NCBI GenBank assembly: GCA_023666275.1
Contig: JAMPCJ010000009.1
Location: 1 to 64,000 of the forward strand
Direction of reading: 5' to 3'
Origin: Treponema brennaborense
GTDB taxonomy: Bacteria; Spirochaetota; Spirochaetia; Treponematales; Treponemataceae
DNA: 64,000 bases
The notes beneath the pieces were generated by a model. The model did not search any database and was not told the DNA's origin. It saw nothing but the letters and a program-made list of their open reading frames with translations. Position numbers and translations under genes: made by a program. Below, in pieces: positions 1 through 8,043 of the stretch (position 1 is its first letter; every line of letters begins with the position of its first letter).

Positions 1-9
1 GGGGGGGGG
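1..9 (+). repeat. Poly-G tract (at least G9) in lipoprotein signal peptide
   Basis: Nine G start the window and may extend to the left of it. They encode Gly-Gly plus the first two bases of a third Gly codon, eight residues before the lipobox Cys. Loss or gain of one G would shift the frame before the lipobox and abolish the lipoprotein. The tract is followed by TATA, close to the G-tract-TAA pattern of the other tracts in the window. Confidence 0.7.
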
Positions 10-2617
10 TATATTCTTAACCTCATGCAGTAACGCCGCGGATCCCGACCCCGCACCTGGCAGCGGCGGCGGAGATGAGGACGGCGGATATGAAATCTAC
101 ATCCCCGATCCGGATGATGACAGGGATATACCGAGCGGTGCAACAGTCGACAAGAAAACCGGCGCGGTAACCAAAGACGGCATACTTTACGCCTGGGATC
201 CCGCAAAAGCAGTCGGTACCGTAACAGTTCCCGACGGCATAATAAGCATCGGGAAAGGTGCCTTTGAAAACTGCACGGAAATGACAAGCGTATTCATTCC
301 CGCAAGCGCAGTGGTTTACAGTGACTACAATCCGTTTGCCGGCTGTACAAAGCTTACAAGCATTACGGTAGACGCAGCTAATGACAAGTTCACATACAGC
401 AATGATAAAACAATGCTGCTCAACAAGACTACCTCAGCCACGACAAAACTGTATGCCTGGCCGTCCGCGGCGGGCGGGATTACAATACCCGATTACATAT
501 CGGAGATCGGCAGCGGCGCATTTGCCGGATGCAGCGGACTTACAAAAGTAACAATTCCCGACAGTGTAACAAGATTTATCGGCAGTGCATTCGAGAACTG
601 CGCCGATCTTAAGGAAATATCCGCAAACGGAAAATGGCTGCTGCTCAACGGCAGCGAGCGGAAAGTATTCGATTCGCTTTCAGTCAGCGATATAACCGAT
701 GACAGAATGGATGCCGCATTCATCCGCATTCCCGACGGCGCAAATTTTGACGGCAGCGGCGCGATAATCGACGCCGAGGGAACGCTGATCGGCTGGGCGG
801 AATCGCCGAACGGAAAGAGAACGGTTCCTTCGGCGGTAAAGAAAATCGATTCCGATGTATTCTTGAACTGCACCGGTTTAACCGAGATAGTTATTCCCGC
901 AAGCGTAACATCAATCAACAGCGGAGCGTTCCGCGGCTGCCTGAATCTTGCGGTTTTCACGGTAGATGAAAATAATACCAAGTATTCCGCAGCGGGCGGT
1001 ATTCTGTACGATAAAAACAAAACGCAGTTGATAGCCTATCCGTCCGCGGCAGGCAATATCAACCTTGCCGAAAAAATGGCTTCCTCGGTAACGAAAATCG
1101 GCAATCAGGCATTCCGCAATTGCACCGAGCTCGAAAGCATTACGATTCCCGATTCCGTAAACTCAATCGGAACTTGGGTATTTACCGGCTGCGAAAAGCT
1201 TGCAACGATAAGCATCAACGGAAAATGGCTGATGGGCTCCACAGGAAAACAGATTGTACCCGAAATCGATAAATTCCAGAATGAAAACAAACAGTACGAG
1301 TTTACCCGCATCGGAAGCACGTCGGTTACGGTGGAGAACGCGCTGCTGACAATCGAAAACGGCGTGCTGACCAAGGCTGCTGTGTACGGCACCGGTGCCG
1401 TAACCATTCCCGACAGCGTAACGAGCATTGACGAAGAGGCGTTCTTAAAGTGCACGGGGCTGAAAAGCATAGTAATCCCCGGCAGCGTGAAAACAATCGG
1501 TAAAAACGCGTTCAAACAGTGCACTGCACTTGCAGCACTGACGATCGACAGCGGCGTGCAGACAATCGGCAATCAAGCGTTTGTCTATTGCTCGGCACTG
1601 ACAGACGTAACCGTTCCCGACAGTGTAACGGAAATCGAATGGGGAGCGTTCTCGCAATGCACCGCTTTGAAGAGAGTCCGTCTTTCCAAAAATCTGAAAA
1701 AACATAATACGATGTTTCCCGGATGCGTGAGCCTTAAAACGATAGAAGTGGATGACAGCAACGAGCTGTACATCGTCAAAAACGCTCCCGAAGCCGCCGG
1801 CGGCGGGGCAATGCTTCTTGCAAAGGAGGAAGAGGTTGAAAGACTGTATGCCTGGCCGTCGGCAAAAGGAAATGTTGAGATACCCGATTACATAGAGGTT
1901 ATTGACAGTCAGGCGTTCCGCGGCTGCACGGAACTGACAGGCGTTACAATCCACGAAAAGGTAAGAAAAATCAGCCCACAAGCGTTTTTTGAATGCGAAA
2001 ACCTCACGGACATACAAGTACCCGGAAACGGAACCTGGGGGCGCTTTCAGTCGAGTCAAAGCTGGAATTCTTTCAGTATCGGAGATTTTATCGATGCCGG
2101 AAAGATTGCTGCGGAATTAAAGAATACCGTAAAAGACTCAACTTTTAAATATAAATACCGCCGTTTTACCAATGAAGAATACATTATTGATAATGAAACC
2201 GGAGCGGTGGTAACAATATCGGGAGCGCTGCTTGCCTGGAGACCTGCGCCTACGAAAGCGATAACAATTCCCGACGGCATAACGAGAATTTCCAACGATG
2301 CATTCCGCGAGTGTATTGAGTTACCCGCCGTAACGATTCCCGAAGGCGTAATATCGATTTCCAGCAGTGCATTCCGTGACTGTACCGCGTTAACCGAAGT
2401 AACGATACCTGCAAGTGTAAAGAGCATTTCTTCCAATGCGTTCCTTAATTGCAGCGCATTGAAGACAATAACGTATCTCGGTACGCAAGAGCAGTGGGAA
2501 AAGACATCGTTTGCAGGGCTTTTCTCCGCCAAAGTGCACGTAGAATACAAAGGTAATGACGCCGACGATGACACGGAGAACGGCGAGAACACGTCGTCCG
2601 GCACTACGGAAGTGTAA
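1..2617 (+). CDS. BspA-like leucine-rich-repeat surface lipoprotein (5' end outside window)
   Basis: The reading frame is open from base 2, so the gene begins before the window. The first visible residues, GGGIFLTSCSN, are the end of a lipoprotein signal peptide with the lipobox LTSC. The mature protein would start at that Cys and be lipid-anchored. A Gly/Asp/Pro-rich spacer follows. The rest is made of about ten or more repeats of roughly 23 residues of the Treponema/BspA LRR type, with cores such as ITIPDSVTSI, AF and C-L, interspersed with non-repeat inserts. BspA-family proteins are cell-surface proteins often involved in adhesion; that role is inferred here. The tail is Asp/Glu/Thr-rich. 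A first internal ATG lies at 281, but the upstream coding sequence shows it is not the start. The run of nine G at the signal peptide makes expression a candidate for phase variation. Confidence 0.85.
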   Translation, partial: GGGIFLTSCSNAADPDPAPGSGGGDEDGGYEIYIPDPDDDRDIPSGATVDKKTGAVTKDGILYAWDPAKAVGTVTVPDGIISIGKGAFENCTEMTSVFIPASAVVYSDYNPFAGCTKLTSITVDAANDKFTYSNDKTMLLNKTTSATTKLYAWPSAAGGITIPDYISEIGSGAFAGCSGLTKVTIPDSVTRFIGSAFENCADLKEISANGKWLLLNGSERKVFDSLSVSDITDDRMDAAFIRIPDGANFDGSGAIIDAEGTLIGWAESPNGKRTVPSAVKKIDSDVFLNCTGLTEIVIPASVTSINSGAFRGCLNLAVFTVDENNTKYSAAGGILYDKNKTQLIAYPSAAGNINLAEKMASSVTKIGNQAFRNCTELESITIPDSVNSIGTWVFTGCEKLATISINGKWLMGSTGKQIVPEIDKFQNENKQYEFTRIGSTSVTVENALLTIENGVLTKAAVYGTGAVTIPDSVTSIDEEAFLKCTGLKSIVIPGSVKTIGKNAFKQCTALAALTIDSGVQTIGNQAFVYCSALTDVTVPDSVTEIEWGAFSQCTALKRVRLSKNLKKHNTMFPGCVSLKTIEVDDSNELYIVKNAPEAAGGGAMLLAKEEEVERLYAWPSAKGNVEIPDYIEVIDSQAFRGCTELTGVTIHEKVRKISPQAFFECENLTDIQVPGNGTWGRFQSSQSWNSFSIGDFIDAGKIAAELKNTVKDSTFKYKYRRFTNEEYIIDNETGAVVTISGALLAWRPAPTKAITIPDGITRISNDAFRECIELPAVTIPEGVISISSSAFRDCTALTEVTIPASVKSISSNAFLNCSALKTITYLGTQEQWEKTSFAGLFSAKVHVEYKGNDADDDTENGENTSSGTTEV

Positions 2618-2645
2618 TTCCGCGGGAGTGCGGGTACATACTCCT

Positions 2646-2700
2646 GCGGCGGCGCACAGTATGCTGTGTAATACCTGCACAGCATACTGTGCGCCGCCGC
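2646..2700. terminator. Perfect 23-bp inverted repeat between convergent genes
   Basis: Arms 2646-2668 and 2678-2700 are exact reverse complements, separated by a 9-nt loop. The hairpin lies between the 3' ends of the lipoprotein gene and ychF, which converge. This fits a bidirectional terminator. There is no clear T run after either arm, so factor-independent termination is not certain. Confidence 0.6.
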
Positions 2701-2744
2701 TAAAGCATAATCGAGCAATGTGCTAAAGCATAATCGAGCGGTCT
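2699..2744. repeat. Two tandem copies of a 23-bp unit
   Basis: Units 2699-2721 and 2722-2744 share their first 18 bases exactly (GCTAAAGCATAATCGAGC) and differ in the last five. A degenerate third start follows at 2745. The repeat begins in the distal arm of the 23-bp hairpin. Function unknown. Confidence 0.6.
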
Positions 2745-2765
2745 GCTGAAGCGCCGCGGTGCAGA

Positions 2766-3893
2766 TTATGTATTGAACTTGAAAAAAATCACGTCGCCGT
2801 CCTGCACAACGTATTCTTTGCCTTCGATGCGGTATTTGCCGGCGGCTTTGATGCCCGCCTCGGAGCCGTACTGCACGAGATCCTCGAATGAGTACACTTC
2901 CGCCTTGATGAATCCTTTTTCGAAATCCGTATGGATAACGCCGGCGGCTTTCGGCGCGGTGTCTCCGGCATGAATTGTCCAGGCGCGGCATTCGTCGGCG
3001 CCGGCGGTCAAAAACGTGCGCAGTCCCATCAAATGATACGCGGCTTTTGCCAGCACGCAAAGTCCCGATTCTTTCAGTCCTAGTTCCGCCAGGAATTCGG
3101 CGCGTTCGGCAGGATCTTCCATATCCGCAAGTTCCGCTTCGAATTTGCCGCAAATCACCACAACGTCGGTATGTTCGCGCGCGGCAATTTCGCGGACGGC
3201 GTCGATATGCGGACTGCCGTTTTTTGCGCCGTCTTCATCGGTATTGCAGACGTACAGCTGCGGCTTCATCGTTATCAGATGACAGTCGTATATCGCGTTT
3301 TTTTCGTCGTCGGAAAGTTCCGCAAGCCGCGCGGGTTGTCCGTTTTCCAAAAGCGGTTTGATTTTGGAAACGGCGCCGAGCACAACGGCGGCTTTTTTCT
3401 GCTCTTCTTTGCCCATGACGCGGCTGGCGCGTTCCGCCTTTTCGATCCGTTTGTTCACGGTGTCAAGGTCGGCAAAGGCGAGTTCCATATTGATGGTTTC
3501 GATGTCGCCTGCGGGATCGATCGGCACGCTGACTTTGGCGTCGTCGCGGACATGCATGATGTCGGGATTTTCGAAACAGCGCACAACATGCGCGATAACG
3601 CCGACTTCTCTGATGTGGCCGAGAAATTGGTTGCCGAGTCCTTCGCCTTTCGACGCGCCTTTTACCAAGCCCGCAATATCCACGAATTCGACGGATGCGG
3701 GTACTTTGCGTTTTGTTTCGAATTTCCGCGCAAGATAGTCGAGCCGTGAATCGGGCAGATCCACAATGCCGATGTTCGGGTTTATGGTGCAGAACGGATA
3801 ATTTGCCGCTTCCGCCGGAGCCGACGTAAGGGCTGAGAAAATGGTTGACTTTCCGACGTTGGGCAGTCCGACAATGCCGCAGTTTACAGACAT
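2766..3893 (-). CDS. ychF: Redox-regulated ATPase YchF (Obg-like GTPase family)
   Basis: The 375-residue protein has the P-loop GLPNVGKST at residues 8-16, the G3 motif DIAG near residue 73, and NTDE at the G4 position. NxxE in place of NKxD is the hallmark of YchF/OLA1 proteins, which prefer ATP to GTP and associate with ribosomes. The C-terminus is the TGS domain ending in DGDVIFFKFNT. Length and ends match the family. The ATG at 3893 is preceded by an AGGA Shine-Dalgarno. It converges with the lipoprotein gene and is divergent from moxR. Confidence 0.97.
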   Translation of the reverse strand: MSVNCGIVGLPNVGKSTIFSALTSAPAEAANYPFCTINPNIGIVDLPDSRLDYLARKFETKRKVPASVEFVDIAGLVKGASKGEGLGNQFLGHIREVGVIAHVVRCFENPDIMHVRDDAKVSVPIDPAGDIETINMELAFADLDTVNKRIEKAERASRVMGKEEQKKAAVVLGAVSKIKPLLENGQPARLAELSDDEKNAIYDCHLITMKPQLYVCNTDEDGAKNGSPHIDAVREIAAREHTDVVVICGKFEAELADMEDPAERAEFLAELGLKESGLCVLAKAAYHLMGLRTFLTAGADECRAWTIHAGDTAPKAAGVIHTDFEKGFIKAEVYSFEDLVQYGSEAGIKAAGKYRIEGKEYVVQDGDVIFFKFNT

Positions 3894-4099
3894 AATATCC
3901 TCGATAACGCAAATATGTGCGCGGTATAACAGAGCGCACGGAAACTATACCTTTTTTGCGGAAAATCCGCAACGGCCGGAAATCGCTGTGCGGCGCCGGT
4001 TTCCGCTTCCGCTTCGTCAGAACGCATCGGCTGCTGCCATTGCTTGAAACGGCAAATAATGGTATGTTTTGAAGCAGTAATACATATTCGAGGTTGCTG

Positions 4100-5107
4100 A
4101 TGATTCAGGCAGAGAACGCCGCCGATGCGGGCGCGGAATGCAAAGAAATTATTGCGTCGTGCCGCGCGGAAATGGCAAAACGGCTCATAGGACAAACGGA
4201 AATTACCGACGGTATTTTGACCGCAATGATTGCAGGCGGGCATCTGCTGCTCGAAGGCGTGCCCGGTCTTGCGAAAACGCTTGCCGTGCGCACGTTTGCC
4301 GAAATTTCATCGCTCGATTTTAAGCGGGTTCAGTTTACTCCCGATTTGCTGCCCGCCGATATAACAGGCACATTGATATACAATCAGGTTTCGGGCACGT
4401 TTTCCGTCAGAAAGGGGCCCGTGTTTGCCAATTTGCTGCTTGCGGACGAAATAAACCGTGCGCCGGCGAAAGTGCAGTCCGCGCTTTTGGAGGCAATGGC
4501 GGAACATCAAGTAACGATAGGCGACGAATCGTTTCCGCTGCCGGATCCTTTTTTTGTTCTCGCGACGCAGAATCCGATTGAGCAGGAAGGCACGTACAGT
4601 CTGCCCGAAGCGGAACTCGACCGTTTCCTGCTGAAAGTGCTGGTGCCGTATCCGTCTGCGCAGGAAGAAGCGGCAATCGTAAAAAGCGGCGCTCAGGTGC
4701 CCGATATTCCGATAAACGCCGTTTTTTCCGCGGAAAAACTGAATATGTGCAGGGCGCAGCTCGGCCGCATTTCGATGCAGGACGAAATTGTCAATTACAT
4801 TGTGTCGCTGGTAACTGTTACCCGTCCGGAAAATACGTCCGGCACAAGGCAGTCCGGCGGCATTCGTGCCGATTTTCTCCGCTACATTTCGTTCGGGGCA
4901 TCTCCGCGTGCCGGAATCGCGCTTGCTGTCTGCGCAAAAGTGCGGGCATTGTTTGACGGACGTTCGTTTGTGCTGCCGGACGATGTGAAAAAAGCGGCGC
5001 CGTCTGTGCTTCGTCACCGTCTTGTGCTTTCCTACGAGGCTGCGGCGGATAATGCTTCCGCGGACGCTGTCATCGAAAAAATCTTGGAATTGATGCCGGT
5101 ACCATGA
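4100..5107 (+). CDS. moxR: MoxR-family AAA+ ATPase
   Basis: This 335-residue AAA+ protein shows a Walker A region GVPGLAKT, a Walker B LLLADEINRAP and the MoxR signature TQNPIEQEGTYSLPEAELDR. MoxR ATPases act as chaperones with VWA-domain proteins, which the following genes encode. The ATG at 4100 is chosen over an upstream TTG (4094) because GAGG at 4090-4093 sits 6 nt before it. The stop overlaps the next start as ATGA, so the Bat operon begins here and is translationally coupled. Confidence 0.95.
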   Translation: MIQAENAADAGAECKEIIASCRAEMAKRLIGQTEITDGILTAMIAGGHLLLEGVPGLAKTLAVRTFAEISSLDFKRVQFTPDLLPADITGTLIYNQVSGTFSVRKGPVFANLLLADEINRAPAKVQSALLEAMAEHQVTIGDESFPLPDPFFVLATQNPIEQEGTYSLPEAELDRFLLKVLVPYPSAQEEAAIVKSGAQVPDIPINAVFSAEKLNMCRAQLGRISMQDEIVNYIVSLVTVTRPENTSGTRQSGGIRADFLRYISFGASPRAGIALAVCAKVRALFDGRSFVLPDDVKKAAPSVLRHRLVLSYEAAADNASADAVIEKILELMPVP

Positions 5108-6045
5108 CAGGTTTTCGCTCGGCTTCTTCTTATTCTCGAACATCGGATCGAAGCGCACTGGCGGAAAAAGCGATGCGTCTGCGGCTTTCCGCGCTGGCGG
5201 TTGCCGGCGGGCTTCGTGCCGGATCATTCAGTTCTCTGCGCCGCGGCCAAGGCATGGAATTTTGCGGCGTGCGGGATTATTTTTACGGCGATGACATGCG
5301 TTCCATAGACTGGAATGTAACATCCCGCATGGGAAAACCGTTTGTCAAATTGTTTGAAGAAGAACGGGAAATAACATTTTTTTTGATTGCCGATTATTCG
5401 CTTTCCATGTCCGCCGGCGGTTCGGCAAAACTGCGCGGCGCTGCCGAAGTCGGCGAAGTATTCACGCTTGCCGCGCAGCAGATGAACAGTCCCGTCGGCG
5501 CAGTTTTTTTTGACGGCGGCATTCGTTTTTCCAGTGCGCCGAGGAACGGTGCCAAGCACAGCATGATGGTTTTCAATGCGTTTGAAACGTTCCGCCCGCC
5601 GCGCACAAACGGCGGTTCCGCTTTAAAACAGGCGCTGCAAGGCGCGCAGCATCTTTTGAAAAATCGTTCGCTTGTTGTGATTTTGTCCGATTTCCGCTGC
5701 GCCGGCTACGAAAATTCGCTTGCGCATCTTGCCGTCAAACATGATGTTCTTGCGCTCCGTTTTACGGAGCCTGCGGATTTTTGCATAGCGGATGTCGGTT
5801 CCGCGCTTTTTTATGACCCCGAAAGCGGATGCCGCCGATTTTTCCCGACCGGCAGCCGCGGTTTTTCCAAAGCCTGGAAAGAATACGGCGTAAAATCGCT
5901 TGAAGAATGGCGGCATATTTGCATGCGGCACGGCGCCGTTCCCATCGCGCTGTCTGCGGCGGATGATCCTGTCCGCGAACTTTCTGCGTTTTTATCTTCC
6001 GGCGGAATAAAAAATGCGGCTTCCGCAAAAGGCGGCGCGGAATGA
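5104..6045 (+). CDS. DUF58 domain protein of the Bat operon
   Basis: The protein has 313 residues. The DUF58 core is visible: FCGVRDYFYGDDMRSIDWN near residues 56-75, then a VWA-like segment with IADYSLSMS, a degenerate MIDAS (DxSxS). DUF58 proteins follow moxR in most Bat-type operons and are thought to work with the MoxR ATPase in the envelope or periplasm. The start overlaps the moxR stop by 4 nt and the stop overlaps the next start by 4 nt. Confidence 0.93.
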   Translation: MTGFRSASSYSRTSDRSALAEKAMRLRLSALAVAGGLRAGSFSSLRRGQGMEFCGVRDYFYGDDMRSIDWNVTSRMGKPFVKLFEEEREITFFLIADYSLSMSAGGSAKLRGAAEVGEVFTLAAQQMNSPVGAVFFDGGIRFSSAPRNGAKHSMMVFNAFETFRPPRTNGGSALKQALQGAQHLLKNRSLVVILSDFRCAGYENSLAHLAVKHDVLALRFTEPADFCIADVGSALFYDPESGCRRFFPTGSRGFSKAWKEYGVKSLEEWRHICMRHGAVPIALSAADDPVRELSAFLSSGGIKNAASAKGGAE

Positions 6046-7064
6046 ATGCGGAAAAACGGCGCGTTTTCATCGCATCGGCGGTAATTTTTCTGTGCGCTGC
6101 GGCGTGTCTGTCTGCGGAAAATGTCGGCGCCGAAAACGTGCTGCTTTTGCCGCAGGAAGTGTTTGTCGGCGACGAAGCGGAACTGCGGTACATGCTGCCG
6201 GAAAAAATTTCCGAATACGGCATTTCCGAAGAAACGCTGCTGAAAATTCCGGTGCCTGTTTCCGGCTGGGAATATGCGGAAACGATTTGCACGGTAAAAT
6301 CCGTTTCCGTGCGTTTTTCTGACGGTGCCTGTTCCGTGTCGGTTGTTTTTGTCCCCTGGCGCGCGGGCATGATTGATTTTCCGCCTCTGCCTGCGGATGT
6401 TTTCGCTTCCCTGCTGCCGGATATTTTCGGCGGGACGGAATTTGCGATTGATATTCCGCCGATACATATTTGTTCCGCGCTTGAAAAAACCGGCGCCGAT
6501 TCGCTGCAGCCGCCGCATGCGCCGCTCGTTGTTCCCGGAACGACATATATTATTTACGCGTGCGTTACGCTGTTTGCGGTTGTTTTGTTTTTGCTGTTCA
6601 TTGTATTTACGCGTTTCCGCCGCATAAAGAACGCCGTGTCGGGCTTTTTCCGCGCCCGTATATGTTCCCGCGCATATCGGAAAGCGGTGCGTCAGCTGCG
6701 CCGTCTTGAAAAAAAGCAGGCGCTGTACAATGATGCTGCGTGCGCCGCGTCATTGTCCCGTATTATCCGCCGTTATTTCGAAGAACGCTTTTCTTTCCCG
6801 TTCTGCGCGGCTTCCGCACAGGAAATACAGCCGCTGTTTGTCCGCCTTTTTTCCGAAATAAACGGCACGCTCTCCGAAGAAGTCGCCGCCGTGCAGGCGT
6901 TCTGTGTGCGCTTGGATTTTATCCGATTCAGCGGCGGACTGCCGGATTCGGATTTTCCGGCGGAAGAACGGCGGAACATGATGGCGCAGATCAAGGCGTG
7001 TCTGCGCTTTTTCGAAATGCCCGAACGGGAGGACAGTCATGACGCTGACGCTTGCGCATCCTGA
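6042..7064 (+). CDS. Secreted, membrane-anchored protein of the Bat operon
   Basis: A 340-residue protein with an N-terminal signal peptide (roughly residues 8-25), an extracytoplasmic region of about 140 residues, one transmembrane helix (around TTYIIYACVTLFAVVLFLLF), and a cytoplasmic tail of about 150 residues rich in Arg. The layout (beta-rich outer domain, one helix, basic cytoplasmic tail) resembles the DUF4381-type proteins found between DUF58 and batA. No catalytic motif is visible. It is coupled to its neighbours by an ATGA overlap upstream and a 26-nt overlap downstream. Confidence 0.8.
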   Translation: MNAEKRRVFIASAVIFLCAAACLSAENVGAENVLLLPQEVFVGDEAELRYMLPEKISEYGISEETLLKIPVPVSGWEYAETICTVKSVSVRFSDGACSVSVVFVPWRAGMIDFPPLPADVFASLLPDIFGGTEFAIDIPPIHICSALEKTGADSLQPPHAPLVVPGTTYIIYACVTLFAVVLFLLFIVFTRFRRIKNAVSGFFRARICSRAYRKAVRQLRRLEKKQALYNDAACAASLSRIIRRYFEERFSFPFCAASAQEIQPLFVRLFSEINGTLSEEVAAVQAFCVRLDFIRFSGGLPDSDFPAEERRNMMAQIKACLRFFEMPEREDSHDADACAS

Positions 7065-8043
7065 ATCTCTGCTGTTTTTGCTGTGCATTCCTGCGTTTTT
7101 TTTATTGCGCAGGCACAATATTTTGCAAAAGCCCGCATTTCCGCTGGTTTTTGCGGATTGGAACGGCACGCCTTTCGAGTGGAAATACCGTGCGCTCGGC
7201 GCCGCGCGTGTTCTGTCGGCGGCATGCTGTGTCGCTGCTTTTTTTGCGTGCACTGCGGCGTTATCGGATCCGATGTTTGTCCGCCGCGAAAAAGTATATA
7301 CTTCGCGCGGTGCGGATATTGTCTTTGTCATAGATATCAGTCCTTCAATGGCGGCGCTTGACATCGGCAGCGGCACGCGGCTCGATGCGGCAAAACTGGC
7401 AGTCGCGGAAACTGTCTGCCGCATGAAAGGCGTTTCGTTTGCGTTAATTGCGATGGGCTCCGACGCGGCTTTAATTGTGCCGGCGACTATGGATCACGAA
7501 ACGTTTCTTTCGCGCCTTGAGTCGCTGCAAATCGGCGCGCTCGGCGACGGAACTGCAATCGGAACCGGCATTGCGACGGCGGTGTATCACGCCGCGGCTT
7601 CGACTTCGCCGGAAAAATGCATTGTGGTTATGACTGACGGCGAAAATAATGCCGGAGTAATTCATCCGCAGTCGGCGGCAAAAATAGCCCGCAGCCATAA
7701 TATCGCCGTATACGTCAACGGCATCGGTACAAAAGGCCGCGTGCTTTTGGAATATTCCGATCCCGCATCGGGAAAACTGTATTCGGGTTATCTTGATTCG
7801 GACTTTGACGAGCGGCCGCTTCACGAAATTGCGCATGAAAGCGGCGGAAGATATTTCGGCACCGAAGATTTAAATGCTCTGCAAAGCGCGCTGCTGGATA
7901 TTTGCGGCAGGGAACATGTCGAGCAGACATTTTATTATAAAACGTCCGAAAAATCGTTGTCGGGGCAGCTGTTCGCCGCTGCGGTAATTTTGTCTGTTTT
8001 TGCCTGGATGATTCGGCGGATGTATATGAAGGAAATCTTGTGA
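7039..8043 (+). CDS. batA: VWA domain protein BatA
   Basis: A 334-residue inner-membrane protein. A hydrophobic N-terminal hairpin (residues 8-25 and about 55-80) precedes a von Willebrand A domain with a complete MIDAS: DISPS for DxSxS, and TDGEN. A last helix lies near the C-terminus (LFAAAVILSVFAWMI). Bat proteins were named for aerotolerance in Bacteroides; in spirochetes they are linked to oxidative or envelope stress. The start has GGGAGGA 6-7 nt upstream. It overlaps the preceding gene by 26 nt and the next by 4 (GTGA). Confidence 0.92.
   Translation: MTLTLAHPESLLFLLCIPAFFLLRRHNILQKPAFPLVFADWNGTPFEWKYRALGAARVLSAACCVAAFFACTAALSDPMFVRREKVYTSRGADIVFVIDISPSMAALDIGSGTRLDAAKLAVAETVCRMKGVSFALIAMGSDAALIVPATMDHETFLSRLESLQIGALGDGTAIGTGIATAVYHAAASTSPEKCIVVMTDGENNAGVIHPQSAAKIARSHNIAVYVNGIGTKGRVLLEYSDPASGKLYSGYLDSDFDERPLHEIAHESGGRYFGTEDLNALQSALLDICGREHVEQTFYYKTSEKSLSGQLFAAAVILSVFAWMIRRMYMKEIL

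Noticed and set aside
493-2059. Long minus-strand frames opposite the BspA-like gene
   Set aside because: They mirror the LRR codon pattern, have no Shine-Dalgarno and carry no known motif; the plus-strand frame explains the DNA.
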